Assembly: GCA_963814875.1 (NCBI GenBank)
Contig: CAWFFJ010000024.1
Location: 37,562 to 101,561 of the forward strand
Direction of reading: 5' to 3'
Length of the DNA stretch: 64,000 bases
Source: CAVSIS01 sp963814875
GTDB taxonomy: Bacteria > Acidobacteriota > Thermoanaerobaculia > Thermoanaerobaculales > Sulfomarinibacteraceae
Shown here in pieces: positions 42,901-49,520 of this stretch. Below the pieces are notes generated by a model, which was not told the DNA's origin, ran no database searches, and worked only from the letters and a program-made list of their open reading frames with translations. The translations under genes were made by a program, and so were the position numbers. Numbering within the stretch: the stretch's first letter is position 1; each line of letters begins with the position of its first letter.

Positions 42901-45900
42901 ACTCCGGCCTGCCCGGCCAGCACATGACCCTCGAGCTCAAGCGGCCCGGCCGCGAGGTCGAGCGCCGCGCGCTGGTCGCCGGCGGCGGCTGGGGGCTGAT
43001 CGAGATTCCCGTCGACGCGCGCGACCGCGGTGGGATTGCGGCGTCGTTGACCGCGCTTTCCGACCACCAGCTCATGCGCCGGACCGCAGTGGTGCGGGTC
43101 CCGTGGGACGACCGCCGGCTCGACGTCGGCTTCGAGTCGTTCCGCGACCGCCTCCGGCCGGGTTCACAGGAGAGCTTCCGGATTACCGTGAAGGGACCCG
43201 ACGACCGCGCCGTCGCCGAGGGCACGGTCGAGCTGCTGGCCTCGATGTACGACCGCAGCCTCGACCTCTTCGCGCCCCACCAGCCGGCCAACCCGCTCAC
43301 CCTCTACCCGCAACGGGCGTCGCTGCCGCCGCTGCGCGCGAGCCTCGGGACTGCCCCGATCGTGTGGCGGTCCGGACACGGGACCGACGTGTCGATGCCG
43401 CCCGAGCCGACGCCCGACCGGCTGATCGTGCTCGACCGGTACGGGATCGGAGGGCCCGGCCGGCGCGGGCGCTTCCTGATGAAGGGCGTGGCGATGGCCG
43501 CAGCGCCGATGGTGGCGGACGCTGCGACCGAGTCCGGGGGCAGAGAGGGCGTCGTCGAGGAGGTCGTCGTTACCGGATCGGAGGCTGCCGCCCCGCAGGT
43601 CGAGCTGCGCTCCGAGTTCGCAGAGACCGCCTTCTTCGAGCCTCACCTGCTGACCGGTCCGGATGGCTCCGCCACGGTCGAGTTCACCGTTCCCGACTCG
43701 GTCACCGAGTGGGTGGTGTGGGTCGAGGGAGTGACCCGCGACCTCGCCGCCGGCTCCGCTCGCCGGACCACCCGCTCGGTCAAGGACCTCATGGTCCGTC
43801 CGGTGCTGCCTCGCTTTCTCCGCGAGGGAGACCGGGCCGAGCTCGCAGTGACGGTCAACAACGCCAGCGAGGTCCCTCTCGAGGGCGCTCTCGACCTCAC
43901 CCTGGTCGATGCCGAGACCGGCGACGACCTCGGCGCCGTGTTCGGGCTTGCCGGCGCGACCGGCGTGCCGTTCGCGGTCCAGCCCGGGGGCGGGACGACC
44001 CTGACCTTTCCGGTGACCGCCCCGCGCGGCCTGCGCACGGTCGCGGTCGAGGCCCGCGCCCGCGCCGGCGAGCTCGGCGACGGCGAGCGCCGCCCGTTGC
44101 CGGTGCTGCCGGGCCGGATGCACCTCGCGGTGTCGCGCACCGCGGCGCTCACCGAGGGAGCGACCCGCACCCTCACCGCGCCGGCCGCGATCCGCGGCGA
44201 CGATCCCACGCGGGTCGACGAGCAGTTGGTCGTCACGGTCGACGCCCAGCTCGTGATGAGCGCCCTGCGCGCCCTGCCCTACCTGCGTCGTTACCCCTAC
44301 GAGTGCGTCGAGCAGACCCTCAACCGCTTCCTCTCCGCCGGCATCGTCGCCAGCCTGGCCGACCGGGTGCCGCTGGTCGCGCACCTCGCCGAGCAGGCCG
44401 CGGCGCGGGAGACCCGTCTGGTGCCGTGGAACGCAGAGGACCCGAACCGCCGCATGGCGCTCGAGGAGACCCCGTGGCTCGACGTCGCCCGTGGTGGCGG
44501 CGAGACACCCGACGAGCTGCTCAACGTGCTCGACCCGCGGATCGCGCGGGCGGAGCGCGAGGCGGCGCTCGCGACGCTCGCGAAGTCGCAGACCGCCTCG
44601 GGGGCGTTCCCGTGGTGGCCGGGCGGGCCGCCGTCGCGCTACATGACGATGTACGTGCTGACCGGCTTCGCGCGCGGGCTCGAGTTCGGGATCGACGCGC
44701 CCCGCGACGTGGTCGAGCGCGCGTGGCGCTGGCTCGCCGGCGAGTGGGCGAGCGACCTCAAGCGGCGCGCGGTGGAGGAAGACTGCTGCTGGCAGGAGGT
44801 CGCCTTCCTCGCTTACGTCCTGACCTCATACCCCGACCTCGGCTGGACCGGGGGCGCGTTCTCCGCCGCCGACCTTGCCGAGATGCTCGACCTCGCCGAG
44901 CGCCACTGGCGCGACCAGCCGCCGCGGGTCAAGTGCCTGCTGGCGATGGCGCTCGCCCGCGCGGGGCGCACCGACGATGCGCGCCGCGTGCTCGATGCTG
45001 TGATGGACTCCGCGAAGACCGACCCCGACCTCGGCACCTACTGGGCGCCGGAGCCGCGCGCGTGGCTCTGGTACAACGACACCGTCGAGGGTCATGCGCT
45101 CGCGCTGCGCGCGCTGGTCGAGCTCGAGCCCAAAGACGCGCGCCGCCACGGCCTCGTCCAGTGGCTGCTGCTCAACCGCCAGCTCAACGAGTGGCAGTCG
45201 ACCCGCACCACCGCCGAGGTGGTCTACGCCCTGGTCAGCTACCTCGAGCGCGAGGGCGCCCTGGGTGCCGAGGAGCGCTTCACCGTCTCGGCCGGCGGCC
45301 AGGAGGCACGGTTCGACTTCCGGCCCGAGGATCCGAGCGGGCGCCAGCAGCTGGTGGTCCCCGGCGACGCGCTGACCCCCGCCAACCGTGACGAGGTCGT
45401 CGTGACCAAGCAGGGCCCCGGACTCGCCTTCGCCACCGCCACCTGGCAGCTCTCCACCGAGCGCCTGCCCGAGGCGGCGGACGGCACCCTCTTCGCCCTC
45501 GAGCGGCGCACCTTCCGCCGCGTCCGCCGGGGCTCCCAGTGGACTCTCGAGCCGCTCTCAGACGGTGCGAAGCTCGCGGTCGGCGACCAGGTGGAGGTCC
45601 ACCTCGCCGTGACTGCGCGCCACGCCGCCGAGTTCGTCCACCTGCGCGACCCCCGCGCTGCCGGCTTCGAGCCCGAGACCCTGGTCTCGGGGTGGCGCTG
45701 GGACCTCGGGATCGCGGCCTACGAGGAGGTGCGAGACAGCGGCACCAACTTCTTCGTGCAGTGGCTGCCGGCGGGTGAGTACACCCTCAAGTACCGCCTG
45801 CGCGCCGCCACCGCGGGCACCTTCCGGGTCGCCCCGGCGACGCTGCAGTCGATGTATGCGCCACAATTCTCGGCGTTCTCGTCTGGCGCGATGGTGGAGG

Positions 45901-45914
45901 TCGTTCCCCAGTAG
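39936..45914 (+). CDS. Bacterial alpha-2-macroglobulin with intact thioester
   Basis: 1992 residues, a protease-trapping protein of the periplasm. The signal peptide (about 1-24) lacks a lipobox. About 500 residues of helical N-terminal region precede macroglobulin domains, with TDRAVYRPGQDVQWKVVAW near 590 and RVEEYKRPTFEVTV near 680. The bait/ANA part includes FAETAFFEPHLLTGPDGSATVEFTVPDSVTEWVVWVEG. The thioester motif is C1457-V-E-Q (YPYECVEQT), which would crosslink the attacking protease. The partner penicillin-binding protein 1C gene commonly linked to this family is not adjacent. At about 1206-1214 the sequence EEVVVTGSE resembles a TonB-box motif; its meaning is unclear. The ribosome binding site is GGAGGC. 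Confidence 0.93.
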   Translation: MRARTTVLLVAASVLALAASPPAPPSATPIPAAEAEEADVTPTWAEVERLEHDQRYQAALEMVVMLGERAEVAGAIDDWTRALVEETKLRTALGEIETAVRELRAAKWPEDPHSRLVLDLVLADALTTTLDVYSWEIAQREEIGAGGDDPATWTQARYLAEANAAFADAWARRGQWGGEPIGALAGILVPNDFPPRIRGTLRDAVSYLWVDQLENSDAWSPAELNGVWRLDLERLLAGDPKVDPADASVHPLLRIAAVLADLEAWHAGAGRPEAALEASLERADRMWQARDGAADRRAVVAHLESVLTAFDRALPWWSRGQEVLARMVEADGAADARIRARDRAAAGAAAHPESFGGLRCRAMVAELEAPSLDLAAMESDAPGRRSLRLTHANLKAAFLRAWRIDFEARLRGGSESPLFPRWDEVAKLVGTRPPDTVWTVDLPLTRDLRPHATDVVPPMTASGAWLVAASTQSDFADDASRNAAVVMVLGDPVILSRDTDAAWELEVVSGASGEPLSGAAVTLWQFNWRTGHHPVEARRAGADGRVSFAKRSEGGQFVAFAEYRGEFAVEQGSLYQRGSVERSRRSALVWTDRAVYRPGQDVQWKVVAWEGREDEGRFRTVDGLTLTVTLEDANGEEVTSKEVTTNSFGSASGTFEVPLGRLLGEWSVVSSLGGATPVRVEEYKRPTFEVTVAAPEVELRLNREAEFTGEARYYFGLPVSEGRVAWTVTREPMWPPWWGWWRPRPETAPEVVAGGEAALADDGSFRVAFTPAADEREATEKGVSYRFRLTADVTEPGGETRSAERAFRLGFVAVEARIDLDRGFLTAGEPSTLTAQRTDLDGAPRPGAGRWRLVALAQPQRAVLPAELPPVNPPAADDPFATDGDRRRPRWQTGFEPEAVLASWGAAREVASGPAEHGATGSATIELPALEPGAYRLLYTTEDAFGATAEARRELVVAGRSGAPVAVPLLLEAERGEVAPGGTLRLLVHSGLPGQHMTLELKRPGREVERRALVAGGGWGLIEIPVDARDRGGIAASLTALSDHQLMRRTAVVRVPWDDRRLDVGFESFRDRLRPGSQESFRITVKGPDDRAVAEGTVELLASMYDRSLDLFAPHQPANPLTLYPQRASLPPLRASLGTAPIVWRSGHGTDVSMPPEPTPDRLIVLDRYGIGGPGRRGRFLMKGVAMAAAPMVADAATESGGREGVVEEVVVTGSEAAAPQVELRSEFAETAFFEPHLLTGPDGSATVEFTVPDSVTEWVVWVEGVTRDLAAGSARRTTRSVKDLMVRPVLPRFLREGDRAELAVTVNNASEVPLEGALDLTLVDAETGDDLGAVFGLAGATGVPFAVQPGGGTTLTFPVTAPRGLRTVAVEARARAGELGDGERRPLPVLPGRMHLAVSRTAALTEGATRTLTAPAAIRGDDPTRVDEQLVVTVDAQLVMSALRALPYLRRYPYECVEQTLNRFLSAGIVASLADRVPLVAHLAEQAAARETRLVPWNAEDPNRRMALEETPWLDVARGGGETPDELLNVLDPRIARAEREAALATLAKSQTASGAFPWWPGGPPSRYMTMYVLTGFARGLEFGIDAPRDVVERAWRWLAGEWASDLKRRAVEEDCCWQEVAFLAYVLTSYPDLGWTGGAFSAADLAEMLDLAERHWRDQPPRVKCLLAMALARAGRTDDARRVLDAVMDSAKTDPDLGTYWAPEPRAWLWYNDTVEGHALALRALVELEPKDARRHGLVQWLLLNRQLNEWQSTRTTAEVVYALVSYLEREGALGAEERFTVSAGGQEARFDFRPEDPSGRQQLVVPGDALTPANRDEVVVTKQGPGLAFATATWQLSTERLPEAADGTLFALERRTFRRVRRGSQWTLEPLSDGAKLAVGDQVEVHLAVTARHAAEFVHLRDPRAAGFEPETLVSGWRWDLGIAAYEEVRDSGTNFFVQWLPAGEYTLKYRLRAATAGTFRVAPATLQSMYAPQFSAFSSGAMVEVVPQ

Positions 45915-45966
45915 TGACGCGGCGCGCCTGAAGGTAGGATCTCGACGAGAACGCCGATAATTGTAT

Positions 45967-46007
45967 CGGGGCCTGCGGCCCCGGCGGAGGGACTGGTCAT
46001 CCGCCGG
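45967..46007. terminator. Two overlapping, mutually exclusive hairpins after alpha-2-macroglobulin
   Basis: Stem CGGGGCC/GGCCCCG (45967-45973 with 45977-45983) and stem CCGGCGGA/TCCGCCGG (45981-45988 with 46000-46007) share bases 45981-45983, so only one can be fully paired. Probably the 3' end of the alpha-2-macroglobulin transcript. There is no T-run. Confidence 0.4.
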
Positions 46008-46129
46008 CGAAGGCCGAGGCGTGGCCGGCCGAATCGATGCAGTGGGTGTGTCCTGCTCTCCCGCTCAAGCCTGTTTACAGAACCTCATTCCGGAGATAGG
46101 GTTGGATGGCACTTCGAGTTGGAGGCTAG

Positions 46130-47440
46130 ATGATTTCAGGTGAGGAGTTTGCCGGTTGGAGGCGTTGTCTTTGCCTCGGGCTGCGGACAGCAGCGCTCGT
46201 GGGGCTGGGTGTTTGCGCGGTGTTCATAGCCGACGACGCGGCAGCCCAGCCGAGGCGGGCCCAGCAGCGTCTGTCGTCGTCCGTGGCCGTGTTCTCCCAC
46301 GGTCCGACCGACATCGCCAACGTGGCTGAGGTCATTCCCCTGGGAAACCTCAACCCCGGTGGGGGTCACACTCTTGCCGTGGACCACATGTACCTGGGCT
46401 ATCCCGTGCCCGTTTCCGACGGGGCGTACGCCTACCCGGTCTACTCGATGGGCGACGGAGCCGTCGTCGCGGTTTTCAGGAGCCAGATGACCGACAGGGC
46501 GGATCCGGACTATCAACTGTTCATCTCCCACACCCCGCAGCTCACCTCCTACTTCGACCACGTCCACGAGCTCAGTCAACGTCTCCAGAGCTACCTCGCC
46601 ACGGTGCCCGACCAGGCGTGGATCGATGTGGGCGGCGTCGACCGCATTCTCCTGCTCGGTCAGCGCGGCGCCCCGGCGCCGTTGAGCGTCGTGGCCGGTG
46701 AGCAGCTGGGCGTCACCAAGAGCTACAGCAGCAACTGGGATGTCGGCGTGATCGACGTTCGTCACCAAACCTACTTCGAAGGGCACGGGGCTCGCCGCTA
46801 CCCGACATTCCCCGACTACATGCAACTGCTCGGGATCGATGCGCAACCGCCCTTCCCCGGACAGCAGACCATCAACGCGGCGTGCTTCATCAACTATCTG
46901 CAGGAAGATCTCCGCGCCGCCTGGGCTGCGTTGTTGACCTCGACGCCTCAGGGGTGCGGTCGCTCTGGTTGGGACCTGCCCGGGAGGCTGCGTGGCGCGT
47001 GGTTCAACCCCGCCATCGACGCGGCCTCGCCGCCGCCCCTCTTCGAAGTGACGAGTGCGGCCGTCTCGATCATCCCCGACAACTTCGCGCCGACCATGCG
47101 CGTGCAGATCGGGATCGCCAGTGGCAGCCCCTATGCCGTCCTCGACCCCGGCGGGATCTACCCTCAGCTCAGCAACCCCTTCAAGGTGACGATGGACACG
47201 GTCCCCGGGGCTCGGATCAACCCGGATCCGTCACAGGTCGGTCCGAGCACTGGCACGGTGTGCTACGACCTCGCGTACGAGGGCGATGGCGGCCCCCGCT
47301 ACAACTCGATCCTGTTCCACATGGTCTCGGACAGGAGCGTCGCCATCAAGCTCGACCCGACGCCCCGCCTCGGCCCCCAGTGCAGCTCGACCGCGCTCGG
47401 CGAGCCGGACGCGAGCTGGACGGCGACCTACATACGCTAG
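46130..47440 (+). CDS. Secreted protein with an M23-like N-terminal half
   Basis: 436 residues, signal peptide ending near AQPRR at about 40. Residues 60-160 have the spacing of a lysostaphin-type fold: VIPLGNLNPGGGHTLAVDHMYLG, a YPVYSMGDGAVVAVF strand and FISHTPQLTSYFDHVHEL. The His-x4-Asp and HVH groups could bind zinc, but the spacing differs from a standard M23 site, so activity is doubtful. The C-terminal half is unassigned beta-rich sequence with Cys pairs. The start is ATG with GGAGG seven bases upstream. It converges on the 47724 gene. Confidence 0.72.
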   Translation: MISGEEFAGWRRCLCLGLRTAALVGLGVCAVFIADDAAAQPRRAQQRLSSSVAVFSHGPTDIANVAEVIPLGNLNPGGGHTLAVDHMYLGYPVPVSDGAYAYPVYSMGDGAVVAVFRSQMTDRADPDYQLFISHTPQLTSYFDHVHELSQRLQSYLATVPDQAWIDVGGVDRILLLGQRGAPAPLSVVAGEQLGVTKSYSSNWDVGVIDVRHQTYFEGHGARRYPTFPDYMQLLGIDAQPPFPGQQTINAACFINYLQEDLRAAWAALLTSTPQGCGRSGWDLPGRLRGAWFNPAIDAASPPPLFEVTSAAVSIIPDNFAPTMRVQIGIASGSPYAVLDPGGIYPQLSNPFKVTMDTVPGARINPDPSQVGPSTGTVCYDLAYEGDGGPRYNSILFHMVSDRSVAIKLDPTPRLGPQCSSTALGEPDASWTATYIR

Positions 47441-47449
47441 CAGCGCGCA

Positions 47450-47505
47450 CCGCAGAGCCCCGGGAAGGATCTTGGGTGGGTCCAGGCGAGCTCGGGGCTC
47501 TGCGG
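47450..47505. terminator. Long inverted repeat between convergent genes
   Basis: Perfect 13-base arms CCGCAGAGCCCCG (47450-47462) and CGGGGCTCTGCGG (47493-47505) around a 30-base loop, starting 10 bases after the stop of the upstream gene. A second small hairpin GGATTCG/CGAATCC lies at 47519-47537. Probable transcript end for the plus-strand gene. Confidence 0.6.
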
Positions 47506-47602
47506 AACGCGTTGCTCTGGATTCGCCGCGCGAATCCTGCCGGCCGAGCTGCAATCAGAGATGGACTGAAGCCAAGTGCCTCGAGGGCCACTTCCCGTCA
47601 GG

Positions 47603-47625
47603 GGCGGCTGCTGGAGGCAGCCGCC
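47603..47625. terminator. 9-bp GC hairpin in the convergent gap
   Basis: GGCGGCTGC/GCAGCCGCC with a five-base loop. It lies about 100 bases beyond the stop of the minus-strand gene at 47724 and could end that transcript. There is no T-run. Confidence 0.45.
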
Positions 47626-47650
47626 GGGACCTGCGAGACGGCTCACCCGT

Positions 47651-47680
47651 CCTTGCGATGCCTTGGCGTCTTGGCGTTCT
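47651..47680. repeat. CGCCAAG-family repeat, reversed
   Basis: Reads as AACGCCAAGACGCCAAGG on the minus strand. It matches the copy at 39061-39084 in its CGCCAAG units. Confidence 0.65.
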
Positions 47681-47723
47681 AATCTCCGGCTCTGGCACCG
47701 AGCGGATCGTGCGTGCTCGGCCG

Positions 47724-48956
47724 CTATGGGCCCCGCACCAGGCGGGCCTGGGTGAGGGACTTCGCGAGCTCGCTGGGCCCGCCGGCGACCCGGAAGCTCA
47801 GGAGTAGCCCGGAGCCCGCGTCGTACACCCGCTCGATGTCCACCGCCCGGCTCACCGCTGCGATGGTGACCGTGCCGCCGCCGGCAGCACGGACCTTGAC
47901 CGTCTCGCCAACGGTCGGGTCGCGGTCGATCAACTGCCCCTGCCGGAGTTCGCGCAGGCTGGCCGGCGGGATCCACAGCGGGTCGGACTGGGCCGTGCCG
48001 CTGACCTGCTGAGTCGTCTCCGGCGGCGACGGCGGCATGCCCTGGAGGGTCCCGGTGACCGTGGTCTGCTGGAAGGTGAACCAGGTCCTCCCGGTGGCCG
48101 TCACCTGAAGGTCGGCCGACAGCGGCAGCGTCATGGTGGAGCCGGCCTGAGGGACCATCACGGAGAATGTCCCCTCGTACCGCAGGTCCGTGCCTCGAGC
48201 TAGTCCCTGCTGGATCGCTGTGCCCGTCCAGGGTGTTCGCACCTGCCGTTGCCCCACCAGCCACAGCTGGGTGATCACGGTGTTGCCGCGGCTGAACCGC
48301 CCGCTCTGGCCCTGAGCGGCGGTGGCCTTGTAGACCAGCAGACCCGTGGACAGCTCGTAGGCCACGATCTGACGGGCGGTCCGGTACTCGAACTGGAAGC
48401 GCAGCACCTGCCGGGTCGAGCCGTCGATCATGCGCTGGTTCATGCGCAGGACCTTGATCTCGTCGAGGGTGTCGGGGTTGGTGTGATGGACCTGCGCGAC
48501 CCGAGCCAGGACCGCCGGGTGCACCCACCAGTCGCCCCCGCCGGCCGCCGAGGTCTGAAAGCTCCGCCCGCCGGCGATCGGGCAGACCGCGTCGGTCGTG
48601 AGGTCCTTCTGCCACGCCTGGAGGCTGAGCATCGCCCCCTGCGGCGTGACCTCCAGAAAGTCGACCAGGGTGAAGCCGTGGCCGGCCGCCCCGGGCTGCC
48701 GCGACTGGTCCCACCGCTTGCCGTCGCCGCTGACCCAGTCGCCGTCCTCGTTCGGAGTGTAGTAGTGGGTCGAGGCCGGCGTGCTCGCCATCACCGAGTA
48801 GTAGGCCAACCGCATGCCCGGCCGGGCCCAATCCGGCGCCGGCGCCTCCCGGATGCCGGGCAGCGTCTCGCCCAGCTCGACACCCGCCGCCGCGCCGGCC
48901 CACAACACCACCACTGCCGCGGCTGCCGCCGCCAGCTTCTGAGAGATCATGGCCAT
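47724..48956 (-). CDS. Secreted protein of unknown function
   Basis: 410 residues with a signal peptide (KLAAAAAAVVVLWAGAAAGVELG). The mature part is beta-rich, with repeated strands such as RYEGTFSVMVPQAGSTMTLPLSADLQVTATG, and no catalytic motif is recognised. One notable segment is RLAYYSVMASTPASTHYYTPNEDGDW near the N-terminus. ATG 48956 is given; ATG 48950 (MISQK) has a better-spaced AAGAGGG site and may be the true start. It is convergent with the 46130 gene and stands alone. Confidence 0.7.
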   Translation of the reverse strand: MAMISQKLAAAAAAVVVLWAGAAAGVELGETLPGIREAPAPDWARPGMRLAYYSVMASTPASTHYYTPNEDGDWVSGDGKRWDQSRQPGAAGHGFTLVDFLEVTPQGAMLSLQAWQKDLTTDAVCPIAGGRSFQTSAAGGGDWWVHPAVLARVAQVHHTNPDTLDEIKVLRMNQRMIDGSTRQVLRFQFEYRTARQIVAYELSTGLLVYKATAAQGQSGRFSRGNTVITQLWLVGQRQVRTPWTGTAIQQGLARGTDLRYEGTFSVMVPQAGSTMTLPLSADLQVTATGRTWFTFQQTTVTGTLQGMPPSPPETTQQVSGTAQSDPLWIPPASLRELRQGQLIDRDPTVGETVKVRAAGGGTVTIAAVSRAVDIERVYDAGSGLLLSFRVAGGPSELAKSLTQARLVRGP

Positions 48957-49010
48957 GGCCCTCTTGCTTCATAACTAAGACTCGGACCTCGGGGTGTCAA
49001 GAGTCCCCTG

Positions 49011-49220
49011 TTGCGGGTTTTGGATGCCGTTGTCGCCGTCTCGTTCAGGACAGGACGAGAGATCCGCCGGCCGCATCCGTTCGACCAGCTCGCCGGACGC
49101 AACGACGTTTCGTCAGGGTACGCCCGGGTCGATGTCGAAGCCGGTGCCGGCGTCATCGCCTATGGGTCGGTCATCGACAACTTCACCAACGACCCGACCA
49201 CGGTCTCGGCCAGGAGATGA
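49011..49220 (+). pseudogene. Fragment resembling the C-terminus of a secreted protein
   Basis: The frame from TTG 49011 (open since 48975) ends in SSGYARVDVEAGAGVIAYGSVIDNFTNDPTTVSARR. This GYARV...G.G.V.AYGSV.DN.T.DPT pattern is familiar from the ends of large secreted proteins of acidobacterial genomes (memory, not alignment). There is no signal peptide, no ribosome binding site and no upstream domain, so it is read as a remnant rather than a gene. Confidence 0.4.
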
Positions 49221-49319
49221 CGGTCCTCCGCCCGCAGGCTCGCGGCCTCGGAAGAGCTTCAGGCCGAGAATCCGCCGCGGTGGTGCGGCGCCCGGGAACT
49301 TCTCGCTCGCGACCCTGTG

Positions 49320-49348
49320 TTGACAGGGTGGGCCCGCGAAGGTACCGT
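49320..49348 (+). promoter_or_regulatory. Candidate his operon promoter
   Basis: Consensus -35 TTGACA (49320-49325), 17-base spacer, and TACCGT (49343-49348) as a weak -10. Predicted transcription start near 49355, only a few bases before the leader peptide ATG at 49358, which would make the leader mRNA almost leaderless. Confidence 0.5.
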
Positions 49349-49357
49349 CGGAAAGCC

Positions 49358-49420
49358 ATGACGAACGCGACCGTGCACCATCACCATCATCATCACGAGC
49401 ACCCCGAGGGGGCCCGGTGA
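49358..49420 (+). CDS. hisL: Histidine operon leader peptide
   Basis: A 20-codon reading frame, MTNATVHHHHHHHEHPEGAR, with seven consecutive His codons (both CAC and CAT) plus an eighth. It sits between a TTGACA promoter and a strong terminator upstream of hisG. When charged histidyl-tRNA is scarce the ribosome should stall on the His run and favour antitermination. A GGAAAG lies about four bases upstream of the ATG. The design is equivalent to enterobacterial HisL. It is too short for standard gene finders. Confidence 0.9.
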   Translation: MTNATVHHHHHHHEHPEGAR

Positions 49421-49449
49421 CGGTGTAGGCAGCACGATCTGACCGAACC

Positions 49450-49479
49450 AGGACGCCGGCCCCCAAGCCGGCGTCCTTT
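49450..49479 (+). terminator. his attenuator (Rho-independent terminator)
   Basis: 11-bp perfect stem AGGACGCCGGC/GCCGGCGTCCT with a CCCCAA loop, followed by TTTGCATTT, ending 42 bases before hisG. GGGGGCC at 49408-49414, inside the leader peptide's last codons, is complementary to GGCCCCC at 49458-49464 in the terminator's left arm and loop, and so could act as antiterminator when the ribosome stalls upstream on the His codons. Confidence 0.85.
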
Positions 49480-49520
49480 GCATTTGGGGCGCCAGCTCGG
49501 GGTTGCAGAGGGAGACCGAG

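Noticed and set aside
49376..49402. Run of His codons resembling a cloned His-tag
   Set aside because: No vector or linker sequence is present. The run sits between a promoter and a terminator in front of hisG, mixes CAC and CAT codons, and fits a native leader peptide.
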